Shown here one piece after another: positions 1 to 12,197 of a stretch of DNA of 64,000 nucleotides. The notes under the pieces are model-generated. The model searched no databases. It saw only the letters and a program-made list of their open reading frames with translations, and was not told where the DNA came from. Source of the stretch: Xenopus tropicalis (Eukaryota > Chordata > Amphibia > Anura > Pipidae); contig NC_030683.2 in NCBI RefSeq assembly GCF_000004195.4, positions 67,196,764 through 67,260,763 of the forward strand, written 5' to 3'. The position numbers and the translations under genes are program-made. Positions within the stretch are counted from its first letter, which is position 1, and every line of letters starts with the position of its first letter.

Positions 1-372
1 ATTACCCTATCCCATGTAAATGGGACTTTTCTAAGAGCCTAAAGGAATTTCTTCCCAGAATCCTGTTATGACTTATTTGCATACGTATGAGGCGGTCTCC
101 TCAACCCTTTTAGCTTGTTCGTGTATCCCCACTCCTGGCTCTACCTAAGCTGATCAGAAAACCCTGCACTACACTGATGAGCCCCAAGAAGGGAGAAACC
201 GGTCTGTAGTTGGGAATCTGATCAGATATTATCCTGGCTTTTGCATTGAAAACCCAGTGGGTCAGCATTAGTCTATAGGATAAACCCATGTAAATGGGAC
301 AAGCCCATGTAAATGGGACTTTTCTAAGAGCCTAAAGGAATTTCTTCCCAGAATCCTGTTATGACCTATCCA
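1..372. repeat. Direct duplication of a ~60-bp repeat segment
   Basis: The stretch CCCATGTAAATGGGACTTTT and what follows it (through CCAGAATCCTGTTATGAC) occurs twice, at about 11-72 and 302-366. A diverged third copy lies near 4790-4850. Bases 80-120 read as the inverse of 4700-4735, so the 4.7-kb copy is in the opposite relative arrangement. This is an interspersed family that I cannot name. There is no coding content. Confidence 0.6.
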
Positions 373-1144
373 CCTTTCTAATACATATTTTTATTGAAAT
401 AATGTTTAGGAAGTATGTTCACTAAATTCATCTTAAACATGTGTATATTACTCCTTGGGGCAGATCAAAGTATGATTTTCGTACCTTTGAAAAACACTTT
501 AACACATTAAGTCATCATATTAAATACGATATTCTTGTATTGTGCTTTTTAAAGTACAAAAAATTTGTATCTTGAAATACGAAAAAATCGTATCTTATCG
601 TATAATGTCTGAAAAGTATGATTTTTTCGTATCTGAACGATCAGGTTGGGAAAAAATATGCATAAAAATATCTTGGGACCATAAAACTAGAAACCACAAA
701 TTTTCATACACAGATGAAGGAGTCTTTATGATTGTTCTCAAAACAAAATTAACATATGAAGGTTTGACATGGGCCATGTTATCCAGAAACCTGCCATCTA
801 GAAAGCTCAGAATTATGGGAAGGCAGTCTCCCACAGACTCCATTATAATTTAATAATTCAAATTTTAAAAAATATTCTTTTTTCATAATAATAAAACAGT
901 ACCTTGTACTTGATCCCAACTAAAATATACAGTGGTGCTTGAAACTTTGTGAACCCTTTAGAATTTCTTTATTTTATATGAATATGACATAAAACATAAT
1001 CTAATTTTTAAACAAAGCCTAAAAGTAGATGAAGAAAATCTAGATACAAACAAAATTATTATAGTTAGTGTATTTATTGAAAAATGAACCAATAACATAC
1101 AGTAGCTGTGTGTGATAAAAGTAAGTGAATTGAGCTCTCAGTAT

Positions 1145-1567
1145 TTAAAGGAACAGTAACACCAAAAAATGAAAGTGTATAAAAGTAACTAAAATATAAT
1201 GTGCTGCTGCCCTGCACTAGTAAAAGTTGTGCGTTTACTTCAGAAAGTCTACTATAATTTATATAAATAAGCTGCTATGTAGTCATGGAGGCAGCCATTC
1301 AAAGGAGAAAAGGCACAGGCACATAGCAGATAACAGATGAAACACTATTGTATTCTACAGAACTTATCTGTTATCTGCTATGTAACCTGTGCCTTTTCTC
1401 CTTTTTTCCAGCTTGAATTGCTGCCCCCATGGCTACACAGCATCTTATTATATAAATTATAGTAGTGTTACTGTAGCAAACACACCAGTTTTACCAGTGC
1501 AGGGCAACAGTGCATTATATTTTTATTACTTTAAAGCTTTCATTTTTTGGTGTTACTGTTCCTTTAA
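1145..1567. mobile_element. T2-type MITE with TTAA ends
   Basis: TTAA is followed by AGGAACAGTAACACCAAAAAA on the left. The mirror TTTTTTGGTGTTACTGTTCCT ends at TTAA on the right (1564-1567). The inverted arms extend further inward (CTGCCCTGCACTAGTAAAA against TTTTACCAGTGCAGGGCA; CTATGTAGTCATGGAGGCAG against CTGCCCCCATGGCTACACAG). The flanks read through as a Tc1 sequence broken only by the element. It has no coding capacity. TTAA targets and TTAAAGG ends match the T2 MITEs described in Xenopus. Confidence 0.85.
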
Positions 1568-1861
1568 TGTGACAGCAATAACAGCAACTAAACATTTGTG
1601 GCAACTGTTGATCGGTCCTGCACATCGACTCATCGACACATTGGTAGGGTATCCTCACATCAAAATTTCAATCTTATTAAGTTCCAGATTTTGACTTAGA
1701 GATTCCAGAACATTCACTTTATTCTTCTTTAACCATTCTTGGATAGTGCAACTTGCTGCATGACCCACTGTCTCTTGAGATTCAGTTCACGGACAGATGT
1801 CTTGACATTTTCCTTTAGAATTCTCCAATATAGTTCAGAATTCATTGTGTGCTGCCCCAGC

Positions 1862-3212
1862 AGTTAATATTTTTGTATTATGTTTAAAGTTAATGGTTTA
1901 TATGTATTTTCATTGTTGCCACCTAGTGACCAAGGTCATATTGCAACTTGTTTACTTCTAAGTCTATATACCCTCCCATCCCCTTCCTCATATGTGACAT
2001 CAGTTCCTCCCATCATGCCATTCCTGTTCCTGCTTTCTGTGTTTGAGGAGCTACTCCAGGGGTTGGGAAAGCAATATTCCTTTTGACCTCCAGCATTTGT
2101 TAATCCAATCCAACATTTGTTCACCCACAACAAATAAAGAACCTTTGTGGATTCCAAGTGCCTGGTGAGTTCTGCTATCTGGCAAAGATTGCCCACAGTG
2201 GTTGTGCCCAGCTCCATACAGGCCCAGGGAAAGAGGTCTCAAGGGGAACTCAGCCATTATCACAGCAATTGGAGTCAGAATAGTCAAAAGGAATAGAATT
2301 CCATAACCTGCTCTCAGAGTGCATGTTCCACCAAGTCTCCACTCACTGGCAGCTATTTATATTTAGTTTGCACCCAAGCTTAATGGAAGCTCACAACTCC
2401 CTGGAAGCATGTGATTGTAGTCTGAAATATGAAGTGCAGTCTGTACCCTGTGAATATTAAGCTGCCATATATCCTGTATAACTGGCCAAATACACCTTCT
2501 GGGTCCTGCGATAACACTACTGCGGTTTGTCCTGCACACATACCACTGCTATAAGCTTCTTAAAGAGACAGTAACCCTTTTTTACCAAAAGTGCAAAATG
2601 TTCCAGAAAGGCTCTGTGCATTCATTTGCAGTTGAATCTGAGTAAGTACACCATGAACCAGAGCTCACAGACATCCACAGAGAAAATCCCACACATACTG
2701 CAGAGCAAAGTGTTAGACCCAAGTGTTTAATAAAACCATCTCAAAAGTCTAGAGAAAACTATGAGGCTACAAGGGATGAGTTGTCAAGCAGTTTATCAGA
2801 CCTATGGAATAGAACTGTGAACTGCATGTCAGTTCTTTCACATTCTAATAATGATGCAGCTGATTTAAGAGACTGTATAAATTGCTTATCTTCCACCGTC
2901 TGTCCGCTAAGTATACTTTCTTCTTAAAGGACACTAATATAGTGGAATCCTTAGCAGAGCTAAGAAAAACTGAGGCCTTAGATCAAGAGAGAGACCTGGT
3001 GCTAAGTGCTAAAGAGAAGACATTTTCATGAATGTGCCCCTTAGTGTGTATATCCATAGTGTGCACTGTTACTTTCTTAACTACATTTATTAAAGTTCCT
3101 TTCATGGCCTCTGACATCAGTTCTGTGGTATATGGTTACACTCCGGGTTACCCAGTCTTCAGGCTCCCAACTTCCTGGTACTCCATGGTGTCTCCTCAGG
3201 GAAATCGTGACA
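1862..3212. other. Unassigned insert inside the Tc1 remnant
   Basis: This block replaces the middle of the Tc1 element. It contains an AATAAA at 2133 followed by a GT-rich stretch, which gives an LTR-like look, and a TTAAAGAGACAGTAACCC stretch near 2566 that resembles a T2 MITE end. I found no matching terminal repeats, no target duplication and no credible reading frame. It may be several fragments. Confidence 0.3.
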
Positions 3213-3740
3213 CCTATGTTTGAGCCATGATACACATCCACAAATATGTATGTGCGATCAGGCTTTGCTGGCTCGCCGATCTTTAAATAAAAGAGGGTCT
3301 TTCACGCACACCCGATTGTCATCCCATTGACTGAAAACTTTGATTTTGCCTTCAAATTATATGGTAATCCTAAGGATTCACTTGCTTTTGCCAACCGCAG
3401 ATTTCTTATTGGATATTTTTTTTTTTTCAATAAATACATGACCAAATATAATTTTGTTTCACTAGATTTTCTTCATCTACTTTAAGAACTTAAAAATCAG
3501 ATGATATTTTAGGTTGCATTCATATAAAAATATAGAAAAGTTTAAAGGGTTCACAAATTCTCCAGCACCACTGGGTATTATATATATTAATTATTGTTAG
3601 TGGCAAAACAATCATATCGGTTTACCCCATGTTTAAATTAATTTTTAGTAGACTTAAGGTATGGAGATTCAAATTGTAGAAGACCCCTTATCTGGAAAAC
3701 CCCAGGTCCCGAGCATTCTAGATAACAGGTCCCATACCTT

Positions 3741-5280
3741 ATTCATATTGCATTTATGACTCAACTGTTAATTTATTTATAATGCCATTTCTAAAACTAG
3801 ACTAGACTAAATTATTTCATTGTTTCTGTGACTTTTAATAACTATTTGTAAAGCTGTTTGTTGCATGGATGTCTAGGGAGACCTGCTTGTTTTAACCTCC
3901 AGGTTGTCCCTGATTAAAGTTCCAGTCAGGAACTGAAACATTGACGTTATTAAATCTCAACTTCACAACTTAACTTTATTAAATTTTTTAAATGTGTGTG
4001 TATGTGTATATACAGGAAAAGGTGTATGTATGTATATATATATCTCCTTCGAGGGCTTGTGCTCAATATGTAGAGAAAAAATTTGTCACAGTTCTTAAGC
4101 TTGTTGAAACCAAAATAATTAATTGGTTGATATTCAATTGAGTAGCAAGATATTAACACAAATTCATTATATGTCTGACAGAAAGTGTTCCATAATACTT
4201 AATTTAAATGTATGAACCATCCTCTTGTAATATTCATTTGCATTTACATTTAGTATATTGCTACAAAGCAAGCTGTTATTGCCTCCACCTAAATTTTTAT
4301 GGATTTGTATATTTTACTCTTTTAAATAAACACCATCCCTTATTGCTTCTATATAAATCACTTTGAAATATATTGTAATGATTAACAAAATACTGGCTTG
4401 TCATCAAAGAGCCTTATAACAATCTGACTATATATATCTCTGCATGTATTAGGTTTAAAATAATTCAGGTCAAGCTGTGTATTCTTTTCAGTGCATTTAA
4501 ATTATCTGTAAATAAAGCTACACATCCAGTAGCAAACATGTTAGTTGTAAATTCTTTGTGTTCCTGGAGTAACAAGCTTCAAATAGTGCACAGTAAAATC
4601 ACTCAATAAAATTAACTTGTTTTGTGTAAGAACTTTCACTGTGAACCAACTATACTTTCACAGAAGTGGACATGGAAGTAAGTACTATGGATGAACAAAT
4701 AAATAAGGTTGAGGAGACTGCCTCATACTCATATATTATCCTGGCTTCAGCTTCAAACCCAGTGGGTGAGCTGTAGCCTACAGGATAAACCCATGTAAAT
4801 GGGATTTTTTTAAGAGTTTGGAATTCATTCCCAGAATTCCTTTTGTTTACTATGAATGAGAAATCTTAGCAGATGTGCCTAAAGATACCTGGAGGAGCAT
4901 CCTAGTGGCTTTTGGCAGATTGCTTTGAGCAACTGTCTATCACTCTAAACAAGCTCTACATAGCATGTTTGACTGCATTGATTTTCATAACCCTAATGAC
5001 CCTTATGACTCCCATCAATTCAGATTAACATAGCAACAAAGGGCATACAGATTGTCATCACACCCATAAGCTTTATTTTTTAACCGTAATGCTTAAAGGC
5101 ACTTTCTAAGTTGCAGATATGCTTAGATAATAATCCTTATAATGTGTTTCTTGCTTGCAGCAGTGTACAATGCAGAGGCTGAAATTACACACTATAGAGG
5201 GTTATGCTAAAGTGAAAATATTAGACCTTGGTTTCCAAAGGCCTAAAATGGATTTTTGTGGGGCCATATACCAGGATATA
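3741..5280. other. Intergenic DNA with one repeat fragment
   Basis: AT-rich sequence with a GT/AT microsatellite near 3994-4042 and the inverse copy of the window-start repeat at about 4700-4850. I see no convincing exon or RNA gene. Confidence 0.5.
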
Positions 5281-5288
5281 CTGTATGA

Positions 5289-6245
5289 CAGTGCTGTCCA
5301 ACCTCTGCGGTGCAGAGGGATGGAATTTCTCTAGCATACATGGTGGAGGGCCGCTAATGGAAGGAAGTTTTGACCACTCCCCTTTTTGAAATCACACCCA
5401 CTTCAAACCGCACCTATTTTATCACAATGGTGGTAGCACAGCAAAATCCCAAATGCTTGGTCCTTACTGTGGGGATATCAACTGTCATTCATATGTGAAA
5501 CAATTATATTATGTCATATTAAGATATACCCTTAAATCCATATGCCTCCTCCTCCCCTGTGGATAGCACAGCAACCCTCAGTACATAATTACACACCTTA
5601 GGGACCTTTTAATGGCTTTTTCCAACTGCTAACAAACTCCCACAACAAACCCCTGCCAGGTTCACCTCCCACAAACAGCATAGGGCAAGCAGAGTATGGC
5701 ACACACAGGCAGAACTCTGCCTGTCCTATGCTGTCTGTGTGTGCCATACTCTGCCTGTGTGTGCCATGCTCTGCCTGCCCTTAGCTGCCTGTGTGTGCCA
5801 TGCTCTGCCTGCCCTACCCTGCCTGTGTGTACCATACCCTCCCTGCCCTATGCTGCCTGTGTGTGCCATACTCTGCCTACCCTATGCTCCCTGTGTGTGC
5901 CATACACACAGGCAGCATAGTCCAGGCAGTACCTACATAGGAACCTACAGTACCTATGTCTGGGTGTGAACGGGTGAACAATAAGGGTGATTACAGCCTG
6001 AGCCTGAGGTGTGAACACTGCAGGGGTTGAACAATGCAGGTATTAAAAGGTGTGAACAACCGGGGGATTACATTTTTAAACAATACAGGAGGATTACAGC
6101 CTCTGAGGTGAGAACCATGCAGGGGGCCAATTAACCTCAGTACTGAAACCATTTAAAGCTTACACAAAGGTAAGCCATCAAAGCAGCCAGACAGGTGGGG
6201 GGCCACGCAGAGGGGGGTCCGCGGGCCGCCAGTTGGACAGCACTG
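5289..6245. mobile_element. Non-autonomous hAT element with exact 8-bp target duplication
   Basis: The element begins CAGTGCTGTCCAAC and ends GTTGGACAGCACTG, a perfect 14-bp inverted terminal repeat. It is bracketed by CTGTATGA at 5281-5288 and again at 6246-6253. The 8-bp duplication and CAG...CTG ends are hAT hallmarks. A GC-rich minisatellite (5680-5925) fills the centre. No transposase frame is present. The element at 43833-44402 has the same ends and is a shorter relative. The exact duplication suggests a fairly recent insertion. Confidence 0.9.
5680..5925. repeat. Minisatellite, ~31-bp CTGCCTGTGTGTGCCAT units
   Basis: Six to seven imperfect units built from CTGCCTGCCCTATGCTGCC and CTGTGTGTGCCATACT. 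The last part turns back on itself (CACACAGGCAGCATAG at 5904-5919), which gives a short foldback. It lies inside the hAT element. Open frames through it are a product of the repeat. Confidence 0.8.
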
Positions 6246-6253
6246 CTGTATGA

Positions 6254-8495
6254 CATAATAAGATGGGTAGAATTGAACATGTAACAGGTTTTCTTGACCT
6301 ATAAACCCTCAGCTGCATCCCAGTGCTCTCTCTTTTTCTGTGCCCTCTCCTTAGAAATAGGACACTATATCGTCCCTTTGGTTCTAACTCCCATTGTGGG
6401 CTCTGTGTGGAAGATCTGCCATATTGAAAGGTATTAGATTTAGCAGACAAAATGGCAGCAGTGCCTCTAAGGGCTATAACAAGAGAATAATTTCAGTAAT
6501 AGAAGAATGCCATCAAGTTAGCTGTTTTACATACAATACAGATAATTGGTTACAGATAATCGATTTGGAAGCACCTGAATGTTGTTTGGTATGGTATGCA
6601 CAATTTTGATTTATCAGATTTGATTATCTGTAACCAATAAATGTTTTTGTGATGCCACTAATTTGATGCTATAACAAGATTACTAGCCAGTAAAGAACAG
6701 TTTAAACCTTTATATCCTGCAAAACAAAGCACTGAATCACCCATATTAAATCAAGTTATAAGTACAAGATAAATGGTGATAGCATACAAGCCCATGGCAG
6801 TACCTAACCCTGTGGAAGAGTTGCGTTTCAATTTTGGACACAGACATATATGTTAGCTTGCCTTCTTACAGAAAATAAAACAAAGACACTCTCCTGAGTT
6901 TCTTGGATAGCAATCGCTTATTAAGACATCAAGGGTGGCACATTAAAATGGATGTAAAGTTGTGACCATATCGTTTTTACAAAACAACTTTGCAAGCACA
7001 CATTGCGCCTTGAACTTCTGTTTACTTGCAGGAGCATCTGTGCACCCATCCAGTCTGCTCTGGTAAATTGTATAAATGTCCCCAGGTGCAAATTTGACTA
7101 GTGTTAATACTGTAACTAAGCCCCACAGTTTGCACTATTTTTCCAGCAGTAGGATAATTTGCAGATGTTACATCATTGTTATTTTAGACCAATAATACAG
7201 CATTATTGTCATTGCAGCAATGTACCGTGTTGTGGCAGCATCGAAACGCACACAGGATACCTTGCACATTGCCATTAACTGAGTGTAAACTGGGTGGCAC
7301 CATCAGAGTAGGGAGTTTGTCACCTCCACCACAGGCATCAAAAGCAGCAACAGCATCCAATACGATGGTTCCAAGTCTGTTGCAGCTATAAACATAACAC
7401 AGTGAACCCTTAAATTACTACCCTGTTCTGGGTTCCCTAGAGTCAATAGGTGCACTTGCTCACCATTTATCAGAAGAGACAGTAGGGATGAATTGGCACT
7501 TAGAGCAACCATGCGGAAGTACATAGAGCAGGTTAGGACACAAGTACCTTTAATGAACAGTCAATACGCACAGCCCATTGTAATTTAGCACACCTGCACT
7601 TGCAGCTGTGCCAGTAAATAAAGCTTTAGGTCTTTGCACTTTACCCAAGCTTACGTCCATAGCTCAGTGCAGAAGTCATGAAAAAAGGGCTGCCAGAAGC
7701 ATACTGTAGACTAAATTGACTTTTTTTGTAGGCAGTTGAACTAGTCAGCAGTCTCTATGTGGCAATGCTGCAATTAGTTTTATTACTTATGGGACCTATG
7801 GGAATGACAAAAAATGCTCTACAAACCACTATGCTTTTCATTTGAACGTTAGTGAAAGGCTTTAATTATTTACAGAACTTGAACATATTTTTTCTTATTT
7901 TATTGAAGTGATTATTGTTGCAGAGGTATGATGACAGCAATTAGTTACAAAGTAACACAATAATTGTTTAAATTATTATGTTTGGTAGCTAATAATAATT
8001 GTTATTCACGTCAAGTTTTAAAAAAAAGTGGCATTATAAAAAAATAAAGTACCATTATTTATAACTATTTTAGAGCTCAAAAATTCCATTTGCTAAAATT
8101 TAGTTCTTATTAGCTCCAAAATATTAAGCAAACTGTATTTGGACAGTAATTTATTTAAACCTGAGTTTTACAGGAATCTTTAGCTAATTAAAATGAAAGC
8201 CCATACAGGATAATCCAAAGGAAAACAAGCTATTGTACTGCTTCACTACAGGTCTATTTTCCATTCAACCTTATAGGGGTATCAGTGAGATTTGGATCAA
8301 TTAGTACTTAATGATTTAATTAATAATATCATATTACTGTTTAAAAATAACTAAATAACCAGAACCAGTGGTGCAGGGGATGTGACTGCATAGCTGTCAG
8401 CTCCCCCGATCTTGATGGGAGTTTCCCAGTTTTGGCCCTCTCCCACAGTCTCCCATCACGATACCCAGTCCTCCTGGGTTTTGCAGGATCTCCGG
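6254..8495. other. Intergenic DNA, no gene recognised
   Basis: Mixed low-copy sequence. There is a local inverted pair around ACAGATAATTGGTTACAGATAATC (6538) and GATTATCTGTAACCAATAAA (6622). Short open frames show no family resemblance. Confidence 0.4.
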
Positions 8496-8622
8496 CAAAT
8501 TCTAATGCTTCATTATACATATTTTTATATAGTTTTTTATACAGTTTTTTTACCTACACATTGCTTGCTTTCATGGTTAAAACATAATCCCTGTGTAAAA
8601 TGTATAATGAAGCAGTAGAATT
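8496..8622. repeat. Foldback repeat (GCTTCATTATACAT arms)
   Basis: AAATTCTAATGCTTCATTATACAT at the left pairs with ATGTATAATGAAGCAGTAGAATTC at the right. A related copy in inverted arrangement, with the shared centre CTTGCTTTCA(T/A)GGTTAAAAC, lies at 63740-63885. The flanks at 8376 and 8666 (GGGGATG) resemble each other as direct repeats, so the full unit may be about 300 bp. Non-coding. Confidence 0.6.
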
Positions 8623-9107
8623 CTTAATAAATCAGATAAAAGTGAGTACAGGACTGGCCAGAAGGGGATGACGTAGTTGTCCAGCTTAAATATATTGGAA
8701 TATATAGACAGTCCCTGTTTTGTTTAAAGAGGAGGGCATTTCTTGGTAGCAAAGGGGGAATGTAATAAAAAACAGTAATGGAAAAATTATTTTGCAATGC
8801 AAAAATTTAATTGGGCTTGTATTATTGTTTTTATATTCTATATATACATACAGTATATCGTGAGTCAGTCCCAGTAACTCATGGGAGTTCAGAGTATATG
8901 CAGAGTATATGCAGAAAAAAAGATGGGGAGCTACTGGGTGCATTTTCAGATTCACAGATCTTCCCTGCTAAAGGTCTGTGGTTGCCTTGGGCTGGTACAG
9001 AATCCCAAGACATAATGGACAGTATTTCTGCCCAAGTTTTGTTCTACCTTCCCAGTTTATATATGTGAGTGTATAGATTGGTAAGTATAGGTTGTGTGTG
9101 CTGGGTT

Positions 9108-9154
9108 TACTTGGAAGGGTTGAACTTGATGGACCCTAAGTAACTATGTAACTA
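9108..9154 (+). mobile_element. 3' tail fragment of a CR1/L2-type LINE
   Basis: GGGTTGAACTTGATGGACC followed by AACTATGTAAC is the characteristic 3' end of the LINE seen antisense at 39512. Only the tail is present, as usual for 5'-truncated copies. Confidence 0.6.
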
Positions 9155-9809
9155 CCCAACAGTCAAAGTATGTTTGAATCAACAGGCTCCCCTATGTAAT
9201 TATAGCAGTTTTATTAGAGGGTTTCTCATTATACTGCCTCACTGGATGAGCCCTGATCTTGTTTTTATGAAATGTGCAACACATGACATGTGTTATTCTA
9301 TGTGAAACATACTGTATATCTTTTTGGCAGTTTAATACGCAATACACATCACATATCACGAGAACTAAGTAGAAGTCATTCAGGTAACACAAAGAATGGT
9401 TTATGTTGATTAAATTTAGATGTTTAGACATTGCTTTTGATTTGCTGCCATTTTTCTCATTTATTTACTTATGTAAATATGTTAATGTATTTTTAATATT
9501 AGTTTCAGTTCTAATGTGTAATATTTGACTACTTTTTATTGCTCCTAGTTTTTAGCTTTTCACTAATTTCTTCTCCTGGGATGCATCATATGATTAATAT
9601 CAATTCAAAATCTCTGATGCTGTCTTTGCAGTAAATGAAAAGATGTGAGCCTGAACTATAGCTATATATATCGCATTCAAATGCATTTAGGAATATCTTT
9701 GACTTGCCCTCACCATTCCTTGAAAGATTTTATGTTAAGTCAACCATATCCTGCTTCAGTCAGTTAAGCCTTCTTTCAGATAAGGTTTTGTTGTTATATC
9801 ACAGTTACT

Positions 9810-10640
9810 CTTAGGGTCACATTCATTAAAGTACGAATCTGAATCACGAAATCCGATAATTTCTGATGATTGCAAAAGTCACAAAAATTCTGTTCGTTTG
9901 AATACGAAGATTTCGTACTTACGATCCGAAAGTTCTGAAATTTCCATATTGAAAATATATAATGGCAATCAGATAGTCACAAAATTTTCGTATCCAAACG
10001 ATCGTAAACGGCGGGAAAACCTTTCTGACTTTGACACTTCAATGCATGATTTTGGAAGCCTCCCATAGGACTCAATGGGGTTGATTCACTAAAGGTCAAT
10101 AAAATAAGCGCTATATATAGAGTTAAAATATCAAGTAAAATCACCCATATTAGCCATGCATGCCATATTAGCGCACGCTATTACGCATGTAGCAGTTACT
10201 TTCTGAAAACTACTGTTCTGAAATTACCATTTCCCTGAAAACTGGAGGAGGCCTCACTCTAGAGCCAACACATACTTAGAAATAACGCTTTGCGATGATG
10301 CGTTTTTTTCTGCATGAGATATGCGGATTAACGCATGCAAAATGACTTTGATGAATCTGAACTTCTTTGTTGCATGCTTTTTTACGCAAAAAAGCATGCG
10401 ATAAGTGTTATCGACCTTTAGTGAATGGCCCCAATGGCACTCTGCAGCTCCAACCTGGCCCAAGGAAATTCCCGATGCCGAAGCTTGAATGAATCCGAAA
10501 CTTTCGAACTCGTTGCGTCAAATACAGTTTTGTTGCACAAACTATCGCAAAGTACGAAAAATTTGAGTAAATTAACAAAAATATTGCATAAAACACGCAA
10601 AAGTTGTAAACATTAGAAAAATACGAATTATTTGGTAATC
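9810..10640. mobile_element. TACGAAA-rich inverted-repeat element, interrupted by a MITE
   Basis: The element carries repeated motifs such as AAAGTACGAATC, TTTCGTACTTACGATCCGAAAG and, near its right end, CGCAAAGTACGAAAA. Relatives are at 550-670, 10750-11000, 12200-12560 and 22673-22998. The centre (GGAAGCCTCCCATAGGACTC and CTCTGCAGCTCCAACC) is split by the MITE at 10077-10432. The uninterrupted equivalent at 12395-12460 gives the empty site. Non-coding. Confidence 0.7.
10077..10432. mobile_element. GATTCACTAAAG-type MITE with AAT target duplication
   Basis: The ends are GGGGTTGATTCACTAAAGG and CCTTTAGTGAATGGCCCC. AAT occurs directly before (10074-10076) and after (10433-10435). Inner sequence is rich in GCATGCG and TAACGCAT motifs shared with 33056-33549 and 45936-46539. 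A 3-bp AT-rich duplication suits PIF/Harbinger-type mobility; that assignment is inference. Confidence 0.8.
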
Positions 10641-10749
10641 GGACCTGTCGTTTAAAGGGGACCTGTCACCTGTCAAAATTATTTTCTATTGTGTTTGTTA
10701 AGCAAAATAAACTTCACTTACACTATATAAGTAATATAAATCTCATTTT

Positions 10750-11060
10750 AAGGGGCAGATTTATTAAGACACGAATTCGAATCCCAAATGGGAAAAATTC
10801 GGATTGGATACGATAATATCTGATGATCGCAAATATCATGAAAATGCCTACGAAAAAATCATATTAGTCACGATAATATCGTATTGGAGATCCGAAAGTC
10901 ACAAAATTTTCGTATCGAACGATCGTACACGGCGGGAAAACAGCATTCCGAAAGTCACAATATTTTCATACTGCAAACCTCAACAATGCCACGAAAATAT
11001 CGTACTGCTGCGTGAAAAATTTAAATGGCCAGCCATTTCTATGAATGTTGGTTTTGGTAA
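10750..11060. mobile_element. Second TACGAAA-rich repeat copy
   Basis: It starts GGGGCAGATTTATTAAGACACGAA, shares GATCCGAAAGTCACAAAATTTTCG with the 9.8-kb copy, and has the CGATCGTACACGGCGGGAAAAC segment also seen near 10000. A long open frame runs through it into GC-rich repeats (to 11403), but the frame follows repeat sequence and is not taken as a gene. Confidence 0.55.
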
Positions 11061-12195
11061 AAACGAAACAGGAAGTTCTCCAACAACCATTTTACAAGCA
11101 TTTGGTGCCAATTTCTCTTTTGGGTTAACAAGAAGTGCTCCAGTGGCCATTTTAAATGCATTGGCGCCCTTTTTTCCCTTCACTTCGTTATTGGAAAGAA
11201 AAGGTAGAGGAGGCAAAAGTGCTGCTGCTGCTGCTGAGGAGGAGGAGTGGGGGGACTGGTGGGGGCCTGCTGGGGAGGCAGTTGGTGGGGTAGGTGGGGA
11301 GGTGAGTTGGGAGGAGGAGGGTTGGGGTGGGGGGGCCCAGGACTTGCCTGAGTGGGGCCAAGAGGAGGAGGTGGCTGAGACTTGTCATGTGCTGCAGTGC
11401 TAAAGAACAGTGCTACTATTACATGGGCAGTTAGCCCCACAGCAGGCACATTTGATATGTTTTCAATTTTAAATGAGTAGTGACATGAAAGGTTATTCAT
11501 TTAAATTGGCATAATAACTATTTCAGAAATACCCCCTGTATAATGGACTTCGGCCTATTTGTGTGCCAAAACTGGGAGGAGGTTATTCATACAGGCCTTA
11601 TTATCAATAGTGACAATTATTTAAGGTGATTACAGAGTCCAAGGTCTGTGCTACTGTTACAAAATGTTCATAGCTAAATTATCAGCCATATAGCAACAGA
11701 GGACTAATATAATAAATGTGGTGTACAACTTTTAAACCTATTCCTTGCTTTCATGCCACTAGGCAATTAGCAGAGGTGGAATCCATGAAGCACAAGTACC
11801 ACAGGGACCTAAGACAAATCAGACACTGTGTCCACACTATATAAATATAGGATAATGACCACTGACTACACTAACACACACACACTTTTTGTTTGGGGGG
11901 GCACTCTTTATTACTCTTTATATTTTATTAAGGTGCAGTTTTAGCCATTTTATTCCATTTTCATTTCAATGTAGCTGTTAATTGTTATTTTGTGAATGTC
12001 AAACTTCCATAGCACAGTGGCTTTTGTGATTTTGTGGCATTAATCTTGAGTACTTCTTTTTGCCTGTGAAAAGTATGTATGCAATATTTCCATTTTGAAA
12101 AAAGAGAGTTGTAGTAGCCAAAGATTATTGCACCAAGAAAATGAAAATAAAAAATACAAAACCTGAAAGCTTTCAAGTGTCTATAGAACTCAACA
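11061..12195. other. Intergenic DNA with a CTG/GAG-rich low-complexity tract
   Basis: A GCT/GAGGAG and GGGG-rich tract lies at 11218-11390; it gives alanine, glutamate and glycine runs in one frame and proline runs on the other strand. The remainder is AT-rich with no recognisable exon. Confidence 0.45.
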
Positions 12196-12197
12196 TT

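Larger units (their letters stand above)
930..3573 (-). mobile_element. Decayed Tc1/mariner-type transposon with long inverted repeats
   Basis: The ends read CAGTGGTGCTTGAAAC (930) and GCACCACTG (to 3573). Inverted similarity continues for about 150 bases on each side (TTGTGAACCCTTTA, AGTAGATGAAGAAAATCTAG, TATTTATTGAAAAA). A TA precedes the left end, as expected for Tc1 targets; the right TA is two bases displaced. Internal DNA at 1582-1860 and 3213-3420 is antisense transposase-like sequence that I recognise from vertebrate Tc1 elements, with the predicted start codon region near 3226-3231 on the minus strand. No reading frame survives. A T2 MITE (1145-1567) and about 1.35 kb of other sequence interrupt it. 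Confidence 0.65.
757..3740. mobile_element. Inverted-repeat MITE (GGTATGGGA family), split by an insertion
   Basis: The left half (757-929) and right half (3574-3740) together match the copy at 61771-62094. The left half has the TTATCCAGAA terminal region and the run ending CTTGATCCCAACTAA. The right half has GGCAAAACAA, TAGACTTAAGGTATGGAGAT and the terminus CAGGTCCCATACC. Both halves are diverged from the other copies. They are separated by a Tc1/mariner element that landed in the middle. Other copies lie at 30517-31370 and 60040-60310. The family is short and non-coding, and I infer that it was moved in trans by a DNA transposase. Confidence 0.65.

Noticed and set aside
1862..2250. LTR with AATAAA at 2133
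   Set aside because: No TG...CA ends with a target duplication and no primer-binding site that I could defend.
5696..5969. Cys-rich small secreted protein frames
   Set aside because: Two overlapping frames both arise from the TGTGTGTGCCAT minisatellite.
10804..11403. 199-codon plus-strand frame
   Set aside because: It runs through a TACGAAA-type repeat and then GCT/GAG/GGG low complexity; no domain features.
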